A DNA stretch of 64,000 bases from Candidatus Sedimenticola endophacoides (GTDB lineage Bacteria; Pseudomonadota; Gammaproteobacteria; Chromatiales; Chromatiaceae): positions 1 through 64,000 of the forward strand of contig PQCP01000094.1 in NCBI GenBank assembly GCA_003062205.1. Direction: 5' to 3'. How positions within the stretch are numbered: the first letter of the stretch is position 1; each line of letters starts with the position of its first letter. The notes below the pieces were generated by a model. It was not told where the DNA came from. It saw only the letters and a program-made list of their open reading frames with translations, and ran no database searches. This document shows positions 17,745 to 26,407 of the stretch, one piece after another. The position numbers and the translations under genes were made by a program.

Positions 17745-17767
17745 ATTCTATTGAAAATCAATAGAAT
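17745..17767. repeat. Perfect inverted repeat (10-bp arms) upstream of adk
   Basis: ATTCTATTGA and TCAATAGAAT flank AAA. It is A/T-rich, centred 74 bases before the adenylate kinase start, and looks like an operator for a dimeric regulator. The regulator is unknown. Confidence 0.5.
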
Positions 17768-17829
17768 AGAGTCAGTGTATGGGTCGCGCCAATAACAAAC
17801 GGCTGGATTAGGGACGGGTAGGAGCTGCC

Positions 17830-19201
17830 ATGAAGATGGTCCTTTTAGGGGCGCCGGGTTCGGGAAAGGCGACGCAGGCCAAACGGCTTGCCAAAAAATA
17901 TCATCTACCGCTGATCGCTACCGCGGATATGGTGCGCGAGGCCGCCGCCGAGGGGGATGCCAACGCCGTTCAGGCCAGGGCTTATCTGGATATCGGGCGG
18001 CATGTCCCGGACGAGCTGACCTGCGAGGTACTCAAGTCGCGTCTGGGAGGGGAGGATATGGCGGCCGGATTTCTGCTGGTCGGCTTTCCCCGCACCGCCG
18101 CCCAAGCGGACGCCCTGAGCGAGGTGCTCGATACGCTCGCCCGCCCCCTGGATCTGGTACTGGTGCTGGCGGGGGATCCCGACCACTTCATGGAGCGGCT
18201 GGAGGGGCGCCGGGTCTGCCGCTCCTGCGGCACCATGTACAACATCTTTTCCTTCCCGCCGAGGGTGGATGGGGTCTGTGATCAGTGCGGCGGCCGGGTG
18301 CGGCGGCGCGCGGACGACAACGAAGAGACCATCGCCAACCGGATGCGGGTCTACGACAGTCAGTCACACTCCCTGCTGCAGTATTATCGCCTGCACGGCA
18401 TCCTGCGGGAGGTCGATGCCGAGCGATCTGACAACGCGGTGTTCAAGGCGTTGTGCGAGGCGATAGATTCAACCCCCCCGGCGCCGGTCCGGCCCAGGGG
18501 CGGGGCGAGCGGTGCCGGGGCCGCGCAGGATACGGCCGAGGCGAATCAGGTGTTCGACGAGCGTGTGTTGGAGGAACAGGTGGTGGACGAGACTGAGAAG
18601 AGAGAAGCGGCGGAGAATTCCGTGGTGAAAAAGGCCCCGGCGAAGAAGGCCCCGGCGAAGAAGGCTGCGGCGAAGAAGGCCCCGGCGAAGAAGGCTGCGG
18701 CGAAGAAGGCTGCGGCGAAGAAGGCTGCGGCGAAGAAGGCTGCGGCGAAGAAGGCCCCGGCGAAGAAGGCTGCGGCGAAGGCTGCGGCGAAGGCCCCGGC
18801 GAAGAAGGCTGCGGCGAAGAAGGCTGCGGCGAAGAAGGCTGCGGCGAAGAAGGCCCCGGCGAAGAAGGCCCGGCGAAGAAGGCCCCGGCGAAGAAGGCCC
18901 CGGCGAAGAAGGCCCCGGCGAAGAAGCCCGGCGAAGGCCCCGGCGAAGGCCCGGCGAAGAAGGCCCGGCGAAGAAGGCCCCGGCGAAGAAGGCCCCGGCG
19001 AAGAAGGCTGCGGCGAAGAAGGCTGCGGCGAAGAAGGCTGCGGCGAAGAAGGCCCCGGCGAAGAAGGCCCCGGCGAAGAAGGCCCCGGCGAAGAAGGCCC
19101 CGGCGAAGGCTGCGGCGAAGAAGGCTGCGGCGAAGAAGGCTGCGGCGAAGAAGGCCCCGGCGAAGAAGGCTGCGGCGAAGAATACCGCGAAGAGGAAGTG
19201 A
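17830..19201 (+). CDS. Adenylate kinase with histone-like Lys/Ala/Pro tail (tail frameshifted)
   Basis: Residues 1-210 are an adenylate kinase: P-loop [15 protein letters not shown], a LID with four zinc-type cysteines (CRSCGTMYN and CDQCGG), and [17 protein letters not shown] replaces the usual TGDM, and the P-loop has A where G is usual, so it is a divergent kinase. An acidic linker (about 225-260) leads to a tail of five-residue units APAKK or AAAKK, like histone H1-type bacterial proteins. Short deletions near 18870, 18925, 18949 and 18965 (about 1, 2, 1 and 1 bases) shift the frame, giving Arg-rich then Gly/Glu-rich sequence to a stop at 19260. Restoring them gives 458 residues ending KNTAKRK with a stop at 19199-19201, which I take as the true end. 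Confidence 0.78.
18631..19180 (+). repeat. 15-bp tandem repeat tract coding the Lys/Ala tail
   Basis: Two interleaved 15-base units, GCCCCGGCGAAGAAG and GCTGCGGCGAAGAAG, are repeated over about 550 bases. Some units lack one AAG or one or two bases of the C-run. Such a tract is prone to slippage in the cell and to error in sequencing and assembly. Confidence 0.9.
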
Positions 19202-19249
19202 TGGTCGGCCCCGCCCCCTGGGCCGGCGGATGCGGCCCAGGGGGGTGTT

Positions 19250-21490
19250 TCAGATCCTGAACTGGGAGACCAGGGCGTGCAGCCGGGAGCTGAGTTCCGA
19301 CAACTCCTGGCTCATCTGGGTGATCTGGTTACTCCCCGCCGCGCTTACCTTCGACGCCTCGGAGATACGCACCACGCTGTGATCGATCTCCTGGGTGACC
19401 GCCGTGTGCTCCTCCGAGGCGGTGGCGATCTGATAATTCATATCGAGGATCGTGGAGACGGACTGGGCGATGTTGTCCAGGGCCGTGCCGGCGCGGTTTG
19501 CCATCTCCACCGTCTCCCGGGCCCGGGTCAGACTGCCCTGCATGACGTGGGCGGCGTTGCGGGTGCCGGCCTGCAGGTTCTCGATAATCGCCTGAATCTC
19601 GCTGGTCGATTCCTGGGTACGTCCGGCCAGGGTGCGCACCTCATCGGCAACCACGGCGAACCCCCGGCCATGTTCTCCGGCGCGGGCCGCTTCGATCGCC
19701 GCGTTGAGCGCCAGCAGGTTGGTCTGTTCCGCGATGCCGCCGATGACATTTATCACGGTACCGATCGATTCGCTGTCGGCCTGTAGCCGGTTGATGGCGG
19801 CACTGGCGTTCTCCACCTCCGCGGCCAGGGCGTTGATGGTCTCCACGGTAAGCATCATCGCCTCCTTGCCTCCGGCCGCCTCGCTGTTGGTGGCGCGTAC
19901 CGCGTTGGTGGCGGAGTCGGCGCTGCTGGCGATCTCCCGGATCGTGGCCGCCATCTGGGTGATGGCGGTGGCCACCTGCTGGGTCTCCATCAGTTGTTGG
20001 TTGACGTTCTGGTCGTTGGAGCGGGCGTGGCCGGTAAGGGTCGTGGCCGACTGGTTCAGCTCCACGGTGGAGTCGTTGGCCTGGAGCAATACCTTCTGGA
20101 TCTTGTCGGCGAACTGGTTGAAGGCCCGGGCCAGGAGGCTGATTTCATCCTTTCCCGCCCCCTCCAGGCGGCGGGTCAGGTCGCCCTCACCGGCGGCGAT
20201 ATCCTGCATCGCCTGGCGCAGCCGATTGAGGGGCAGGGTTACGCGCAGCACGAACAGGGTGCAGATCCCGGCCAGGATCAAGATCCCGGTCGCGCTCATC
20301 AGCCCCAGTTGGCTCCAGACCAGGGTGTTGGCGGTGGAGTCGATATGCCGCTGGGTCTGGTCGCTCGACTTGCCGGTCTGCCGCTCCACCCGGGTGATGT
20401 TCTCCTGCATCTGCCGGGTGATCTGTTGGGCCGCCCCGCGCACCGCCGCCTCCACCTGTCGGCGGCTCTCGCCGGTGAGCCGTTCGAAGCGCTGTTGGGC
20501 CTGCTCGATGCGCTGGGCGATCGACTCCATGGAGATGCCGATGCGGATACTGCCCAGCTCACGCCCCTCCAGCCTGATCGGCCGCTCGATCACGCTGACC
20601 GTGGGGTCCTGCGCGGCGGCGGAGAGCAGCCGCTCCAACTGGGTGCGGCCGCTGCCCTGACCGAGCAGGGCCTGGACCCCGGGCTTGTTCCGATCGATGT
20701 AGCGGGTCAACGGCTTGCCGCCGGCGGGACGCATGAACACCGCATAGATGATGTCGGAGTTGCGGTTGGCGACCTTGGCGTAGCCGGTCAGCGCCTGGTA
20801 GTCCTTGCGCAGGATGGCATCGGTCGAGGCACTGGAGAGGATCTCGGCCCACACCTCGGCCGTCTCCAGCAGTGAGGCGTTTAGGGTCTGCTTGGTTGTC
20901 TCCAGCTCACCCGCCAGCGCCTTCGCTAACCGCCATGGAGAGCGAAGCGAAGGCGGTTAGTCCCCGATAGGCGTAGGCGCGGTTGTATGGCCGCAGTTAC
21001 GACCGATAGGGAGTGACGTAGGGCATACAAATAGCGCATCCGACACGCCGTAGAGTCATTGTGGTCATCATGACGGAGTTGCGCACGAGCAGCTTTGCTG
21101 CAATGTGCGGGACGGAGTCGTGATGAGCGCAGGACGGTCGGGGCAGTAACGGCTGTCGCGTTGGCGAGTCGATTTTGGGGACTGGGATGTCCCAAAATCT
21201 TTCACGAGGTAGCGACACTCTTGGCGCAGCTGCATGTTGAGTACTTCGCTGGTCTGCTGCGCCCCCTGGGTGCTGGCCCGGGTGACCTGCTCCAGGCTCT
21301 GCTCCAGGATCTCGGCGACCTGCCCCTTGCCCTCGCCCAGGCTGTCGCTAACCTCCTGGCGCAGGGAGTCGAAGCTGCTGAAGGTGAGGTAGGCTGCACT
21401 CAGCGACAGCAGTGCCACCCCGAGGGTGATGGCTCCGGTCATGAGCAGGAACAACCTTCCCCTGGCGTGTTTGATGATGGTCCCGGTCAT
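19250..21490 (-). pseudogene. Methyl-accepting chemotaxis protein, interrupted by the 300-bp repeat
   Basis: Removing 20924-21223 yields a 646-residue chemoreceptor. It has TM1 (about residues 10-32), a periplasmic sensor region, TM2 (about 295-317, [15 protein letters not shown]), a HAMP domain, and a signalling domain with the conserved tip [19 protein letters not shown]. The insertion is exactly between codons 89 and 90, in the sensor region, and the clean junction reads NMQLRKALAGEL. With the insertion, translation leaves the host at LRQECRYLVKDF and stops within the repeat. No start codon in the repeat restores the downstream frame. The gene next door encodes a PhnD-like binding protein that may deliver the ligand. 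Confidence 0.9.
20924..21223 (+). mobile_element. 300-bp repeat, copy 2 (in the chemoreceptor gene)
   Basis: The sequence is identical to copy 1 over all 300 bases. It lies antisense to its host. The flanks are CGCCTT on the left and GCGCAG on the right, with no duplication. Confidence 0.92.
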
Positions 21491-21511
21491 GTTGCTGGTT
21501 CCGCTGTTGGT

Positions 21512-22411
21512 CTATTGATAGGCGCCCACGCCGAGTTGCTGCTGCAACTGCCGCACACCGTTGTAGTCGAGTGGCGGGGCCCAGCCGACGATCTTCGCGC
21601 TCCTGGCCGCTTCGCTCTCGGGCGGCATCTTGAACAGTGCCTCGGTGACCCGCAGAGCCAGCTCGTCCGGGGTGGACGCGAGTCTGGCCAGCGGCCACTC
21701 CGGATAGAGTTCGGTACTGATCACGAACGGGAAGCCGTCGTGCCGCGCCGGGTGGATAATCTTGAATTCCGAGAGTTCGATATCACCCGCCGCGGCCATG
21801 CGCTCCAGGGTGTCGGTGCGCACGGTACCGGCCTCGGCCTCGTCGTTCTGCACGGAGTAGACCACGTTGTCGTGGGTGCCGCCGAAGCGCATTCCGCCCA
21901 GGTCGCGGGCCGGGTCGACGCCGTTCTCCAGGAGCACTTTCAGCGCCATCTGCCAGCCCCCGAAGGAGCTCTCCTCGACCGCCATGAAACGCTTGCCCCG
22001 CAGATCGGAGAGGTGGTTGATGTCATCCCGGTCGATGTAGGTGAAGATGACCCCGCCGAAGGCACGCAACGCCTGGCCCTGGCGCGAGTTGACCATGGTG
22101 GCGATGGGGCTCGCACCGAAGCGCACCTGGGCGGTGACGAACATTGATGAGTTGACCAGGAAGAAGTCCACCTTGCGGCCTTCGATGGCCGGATCGACCT
22201 CGTCGAAGCCGAGCGGGAGGAGGGTGAAGCGGTCGCCTTCGAGGGCGTGATTGAGGTAGTCGGCGGTGGGCCCCCACTGTTTGATCGCCCGGGCTGCTCC
22301 CCGCTTTGCCAGCACGCCGATCGTGTATTCACCCGCCTGGGTCTGCCCGGGGAGTCCGCCCAACCAGATCAGGGGCATTAGCATGAGTACGGCGAAAACG
22401 CTCCCTCGCAT
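21512..22411 (-). CDS. PhnD-like periplasmic substrate-binding protein
   Basis: This 299-residue exported protein (signal peptide about residues 1-26, ending TQA-GE) belongs to the PhnD/SsuA/transferrin-like superfamily used by phosphate, phosphite and phosphonate transporters. Features include EYTIGVLAKRGAA at the mature N terminus, FFLVNSSMF and FGGTHDNVVYSV. I chose the ATG at 22411 because AGGAGGG stands six bases before it. No permease or ATPase gene is nearby; instead it precedes a chemoreceptor by 21 bases on the same strand. A role as ligand-binding partner of that receptor is therefore plausible. The ligand cannot be read from the sequence. Confidence 0.8.
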   Translation of the reverse strand: MRGSVFAVLMLMPLIWLGGLPGQTQAGEYTIGVLAKRGAARAIKQWGPTADYLNHALEGDRFTLLPLGFDEVDPAIEGRKVDFFLVNSSMFVTAQVRFGASPIATMVNSRQGQALRAFGGVIFTYIDRDDINHLSDLRGKRFMAVEESSFGGWQMALKVLLENGVDPARDLGGMRFGGTHDNVVYSVQNDEAEAGTVRTDTLERMAAAGDIELSEFKIIHPARHDGFPFVISTELYPEWPLARLASTPDELALRVTEALFKMPPESEAARSAKIVGWAPPLDYNGVRQLQQQLGVGAYQ

Positions 22412-22504
22412 GGTCGACCCTCCTTCTGCCATATACGGAATGTATTTCTATTGGCGGCAGGGGGTCAAATACCTTGATAGGTGTACCGGGGGGCGATGGT
22501 CGGT

Positions 22505-23851
22505 TCAGGCCTCTCCGGCGATGGTCATGCGCTCGATCAGCCAGGAGCCGGTGCGGGTGCTGCCGCGGCGCTCCTCATCACAGCCCACCGCCAGCAGTTG
22601 GCTGAACATCTCCCCCAGGTTGCCGGCGATGGTGATCTCTTCCACGGGGTGGGCGATCTCACCGTTCTCGATCCAGAAGCCCGAGGCGCCGCGCGAGTAG
22701 TCGCCGGTGACCATATTGAGGCCGTGGCCCATCATCTCGGTCACCAGCAGGCCGCGCCCCATCTCGCGCAGCAGTCCGGGCAGGTCGAGTTCGCCGGGGG
22801 TGATGTGCAGATTGCGCACACCACCGGCGTTGGCGGTGGTGTGCAGTCCCAGCTTGCGCGCCGAGTAGCTGCTCAGTAGATAGGTCTGGAGCACACCGTC
22901 GCGCACGATCGGTTTGGCGTAGGTGGCCACCCCGTCGCTGTCGAAGGGGGCGCTGCCCAGGCCGCGCGGCAGCCGGGGGTTTTCACCGACCTGCACGAAA
23001 TTCGGAAAGATCCGTTCGCCGACGCGGTCCAGCAGAAAGGAGGATTTGCGGTAGATGCTGGAACCGCTGATCGCCCCGGTAAGACTGCGCAGCAGCCCGG
23101 TAGCGGTCTCTGCCAGAAAGATCACCGGCGTCTCGCGGGTGCTGATCCGGCGCGCGCCGAGCCGGGCCAGGGTGCGCTCACCCGCCTTGCGCCCGATCTG
23201 CTCCGGGGCTTCGAGATCGTCGGCCCGGCGCCCTGCGCTGTACCAGTAGTCGCGCTGCATGACCCCTCCCTCGCCACCCACCACCGCGCAGCTGATGTTG
23301 TGGCGGCTGGAGGGGAAGCCGCCGATGAAGCCGTGGCTGTTGCCATACACCTGCAGGCCGCTGTGGCTGTTGAGGGTGGCGCCCTCGGAGTTGGTGATGC
23401 GCGGGTCGAGGTCGAGGGCGGCGGCTTCGGTGCGGAGACACAGATCGATCGCCTCCCGGGGCTCCAGCGGCCAGGGGTGGTAGAGGTCCAGGTCGGGGAT
23501 TTCGCGGGCCATCAGTTCGGCCTCGGCCAGTCCCGCGCAGGGGTCGGCGCTGGTATATCGGGCGATGTTGCAGGCGGCGCGGACCGTGTCGCGGATCGCC
23601 TGCGGACTCAGGTCGGAGGTGCTCGCCGAGCCCTTGCGCTGGCCGAAGTAGACGCTGATGCCAAGGCCCTGGTCGCGGGTGTGCTCAATGGTTTCGACCT
23701 CGCCCATGCGGGCGGTTACCGAGAGCCCGGCATCGTTGTTGACCCCCGCCTCGGCGGCATCGGCCCCCTGGGCCTTCGCCTCGCCGAGCAGGTCTTCGAT
23801 GATCTGGGAGAGGCGTGCCTGGCGCTCGCGCATATCCGTGGGTTGTGTCAT
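22505..23851 (-). CDS. pmbA: Metalloprotease-related protein PmbA/TldE
   Basis: PmbA (TldE) is the non-metal partner of the TldD/TldE protease, which matures microcin-like peptides and degrades unfolded peptides. The 448-residue protein shows the family C-terminal pattern GLNMVTGDYSRGASGFWIEN and lacks the HExxxH zinc motif, as expected. tldD lies 41 bases upstream on the same strand. Confidence 0.94.
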   Translation of the reverse strand: MTQPTDMRERQARLSQIIEDLLGEAKAQGADAAEAGVNNDAGLSVTARMGEVETIEHTRDQGLGISVYFGQRKGSASTSDLSPQAIRDTVRAACNIARYTSADPCAGLAEAELMAREIPDLDLYHPWPLEPREAIDLCLRTEAAALDLDPRITNSEGATLNSHSGLQVYGNSHGFIGGFPSSRHNISCAVVGGEGGVMQRDYWYSAGRRADDLEAPEQIGRKAGERTLARLGARRISTRETPVIFLAETATGLLRSLTGAISGSSIYRKSSFLLDRVGERIFPNFVQVGENPRLPRGLGSAPFDSDGVATYAKPIVRDGVLQTYLLSSYSARKLGLHTTANAGGVRNLHITPGELDLPGLLREMGRGLLVTEMMGHGLNMVTGDYSRGASGFWIENGEIAHPVEEITIAGNLGEMFSQLLAVGCDEERRGSTRTGSWLIERMTIAGEA

Positions 23852-23892
23852 GTTCTCTGTTCCGGCTCTATCGGTTGCCCGCGCGGGGCGGA

Positions 23893-25335
23893 TCAGGCGC
23901 TGGTGCCGCCCACGGTCAGCTGGTCGACCTTCAGGGTGGGCTGTCCGACACCCACCGGCACGCTCTGCCCCTCCTTGCCGCAGGTGCCGACGCCCTCGTC
24001 CAGGGCCAGGTCGTTGCCGACCATGCTTACCTGTTTCAGCACCTCCGGACCGTTGCCGATCAGGGTCGCGCCCTTGACCGGCGGGCCGATGCGGCCGTTT
24101 TCGATCAGGTAGGCTTCGCTGGCGGAGAAGACGAACTTGCCCGAGGTGATGTCCACCTGGCCGCCACCGAAGTTGACGGCATAGAGCCCGCGCTCCACCG
24201 AGGCGATGATCTCGCCGGGGTCGTGCTCCCCGGGCAGCATGTAGGTGTTGGTCATGCGCGGCATCGGCAGGTGGGCGTAGGATTCTCTTCGTCCGTTGCC
24301 GGTCGGTCGGGTGCCGGTGAGCCGTGCGTTGAGTTTGTCCTGCATATAGCCCTTGAGGATGCCCTCCTCGATCAGTACCGTGTACTCGCCGGGGGTTCCT
24401 TCGTCATCGATGGTGAGCGAGCCGCGGCGCCCGGGCAGGGTGCCGTCGTCGACCACCGTGCAGAGTCCGGAGGCCACCGCCTCGCCGGTGCGTCCCGAGA
24501 AGGCGGAGGTGCCCTTGCGGTTGAAGTCGCCCTCCAGGCCATGGCCCACCGCCTCGTGCAGCAGCACGCCGGGCCAGCCGGGGCCGAGTACCACGGGCAT
24601 GGTTCCGGCCGGGGCCGCCTGTGCATCGAGGTTGACCAGGGCCTGGCGCACCGCCTCGCGGGCGTGGCGCAGGGCGCGTTCGGCATCCAGGAGATAGTCC
24701 AGTCCCTGGCGTGCGCCTCCCCCGCTGGAGCCCTGCTCGCGACGGCCGTCGTGCTCCACGATGACATGGACGTTGCAGCGTACCAGCGGGCGTACGTCGG
24801 CGGCCAGGGTGCCGTCGCTGGAGAGCACCAGCACCACGTCATGGGCCGCCACCAGGCTGGCGGTGACCTGGGTCACGCGCGGGTCCTGGGCGCGCGCCTC
24901 CGCATCGATCTGGCGCAACAGCCCGATCTTCTCGCGCTCACTCAGACTCTGCAAGGGGTTGATCGGCCGGTAGAGGCACTGTCTGGGCGCGGCGTGTTGG
25001 ATCCGTATGCGCCGCTGCTGGCCGGCGGCGGCGATGGCGCGCGCGGTGCGCGCCGCCTCCAGCAGGCTCGGCAGTTGAATCTCGTCGGTATAGGCAAAGC
25101 CGGTCTTTTCGCCGCTGACCGCGCGCACTCCGACACCCCGTTCGATGCTGTAGGAGCCCTCGCGTATGATCCCCTCCTCCAGCGCCCAGGACTCCAGGCG
25201 TCCAGCCTGGAAATAGAGGTCGGCGTGGTCGACGCGGTGGCGCAGCAGCTCATCCATCACCCGGTCCAGATTGGCCTCGCCGAGCGCGGCGGGCTCCAGC
25301 AGCATGGATTGGGCTATCTCTAGGGAAGCGGGCAT
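23893..25335 (-). CDS. tldD: Zinc metalloprotease TldD
   Basis: The 480-residue catalytic subunit of the TldD/TldE protease carries the zinc motif [11 protein letters not shown] near residue 260. The family patterns [17 protein letters not shown] and [18 protein letters not shown] are also intact. It forms a unit with pmbA downstream and follows nit and yhdP, the usual gammaproteobacterial order. Confidence 0.95.
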   Translation of the reverse strand: MPASLEIAQSMLLEPAALGEANLDRVMDELLRHRVDHADLYFQAGRLESWALEEGIIREGSYSIERGVGVRAVSGEKTGFAYTDEIQLPSLLEAARTARAIAAAGQQRRIRIQHAAPRQCLYRPINPLQSLSEREKIGLLRQIDAEARAQDPRVTQVTASLVAAHDVVLVLSSDGTLAADVRPLVRCNVHVIVEHDGRREQGSSGGGARQGLDYLLDAERALRHAREAVRQALVNLDAQAAPAGTMPVVLGPGWPGVLLHEAVGHGLEGDFNRKGTSAFSGRTGEAVASGLCTVVDDGTLPGRRGSLTIDDEGTPGEYTVLIEEGILKGYMQDKLNARLTGTRPTGNGRRESYAHLPMPRMTNTYMLPGEHDPGEIIASVERGLYAVNFGGGQVDITSGKFVFSASEAYLIENGRIGPPVKGATLIGNGPEVLKQVSMVGNDLALDEGVGTCGKEGQSVPVGVGQPTLKVDQLTVGGTSA

Positions 25336-25458
25336 CGGGTCTCCGTGTCGCGCAATGGGCGCTGCCCCGTCAGATGGAGGCGGGGCGGCCCCGTTTCAAG
25401 AGCGGTGTCGGCGCGCCGGGCGCGCTGGCGGGAAGCGCGCCGGGACAGCCGAGTGCCC

Positions 25459-26289
25459 TCAATTGCACCGCAGGCGGCGGTGGTTGAGGGTCGGGAAGTT
25501 GCGCCGGGTGGAGTGGAGGTAGTCGAGGTCCAGGGTCGCGCAGGCGGTGTCCGCGCCCCGCGCCACCTGGGCCAGCACGGTGCCCCAGGGGTCGACGATC
25601 ATGCTGTGACCATGGGTCTCGTGGCCGCTGATGTGGAACCCCCCCTGGGCCGCAGCGGCCACGTAGCAGAGGTTCTCGATGGCGCGCGCCCGCACCAGGG
25701 TCTCCCAGTGCGCCTTGCCGGTGATGGCGGTGAACGCGGCGGGCATGCAGATCACCTCCATGCCTTTGTCGAGCATGGCGCGAAACAGCTCGGGGAAGCG
25801 CAGGTCGTAGCAGATGGCGATGCCGAGGCGCCCGAACGGGCTGTCGATGACCAGGGTCTCCTTGCCGGGTTCGATGGCGGCCGATTCGGTGTAGTGCTCG
25901 TTGGCCTCGACCAGATTCACATCGAACAGGTGGATCTTGTCGTAGCGTCCCACCTGCTCACCACGGTCGTTGAACACCAGGCAGGCGGCCCGCACCTTGC
26001 TGTTGTCCCAGGCTTCGAGGGGGATGGTGCCCCCCACCAGCCAGATGCCGAAGCGCTTCGCCAACTGGCTCAGGTACTCCTGCAGCGGTCCCGCGCCCGG
26101 GGTCTCGCGCAGGGCGCACAACTCGCGCTCGTGCTTGCCCATGAAGGCGAAATTCTCGGGCAGAACCACCAGGCCGGCGCCACCCTCGGCCGCCTCCGCG
26201 ACCAGGCGTTCCGCCTCCAGTAGGTTGGCGCTTACATTAGGGCCGGTGGCCATCTGAACGACGGCGATCTTGTGCTTGGTCTCACTCAT
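25459..26289 (-). CDS. Nit1-type carbon-nitrogen hydrolase
   Basis: This 276-residue nitrilase-superfamily amidase has the catalytic triad in place: Glu in VLPENFAF, Lys in YDKIHLFD and Cys in AICYDLRFPE. The position between yhdP and tldD and the DKIHLFDV motif suggest the group that includes deaminated glutathione amidase, a metabolite-repair enzyme; that substrate is an inference. The frame runs upstream to 26547, but the ATG at 26289 (MSETKHKIAVVQM) is the family start and avoids overlapping yhdP. Confidence 0.87.
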   Translation of the reverse strand: MSETKHKIAVVQMATGPNVSANLLEAERLVAEAAEGGAGLVVLPENFAFMGKHERELCALRETPGAGPLQEYLSQLAKRFGIWLVGGTIPLEAWDNSKVRAACLVFNDRGEQVGRYDKIHLFDVNLVEANEHYTESAAIEPGKETLVIDSPFGRLGIAICYDLRFPELFRAMLDKGMEVICMPAAFTAITGKAHWETLVRARAIENLCYVAAAAQGGFHISGHETHGHSMIVDPWGTVLAQVARGADTACATLDLDYLHSTRRNFPTLNHRRLRCN

Positions 26290-26407
26290 GATGCAACGGT
26301 TTTTCCTGTCTGAATGAACTACTCCGGCAGCAGAATAGCATCCCCCATGGTCCGCAACAAACCGCCCCGCGATGTATTGGCCGGGACAATAGAGACGATT
26401 GCTCCGG

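Larger units (their letters stand above)
17372..17829. other. Intergenic region upstream of the adenylate kinase gene
   Basis: This 458-base divergent interval is more A/T-rich than its surroundings near its right end. It contains the two perfect inverted repeats listed separately and presumably the promoters of both flanking genes. No reliable -35/-10 pair can be fixed by eye, and no coding sequence is supported. Confidence 0.4.

Noticed and set aside
18631..19180. CRISPR array
   Set aside because: The repetition is a 15-base coding unit for a Lys/Ala tail with no spacers. No CRISPR or cas gene was seen anywhere in the window.
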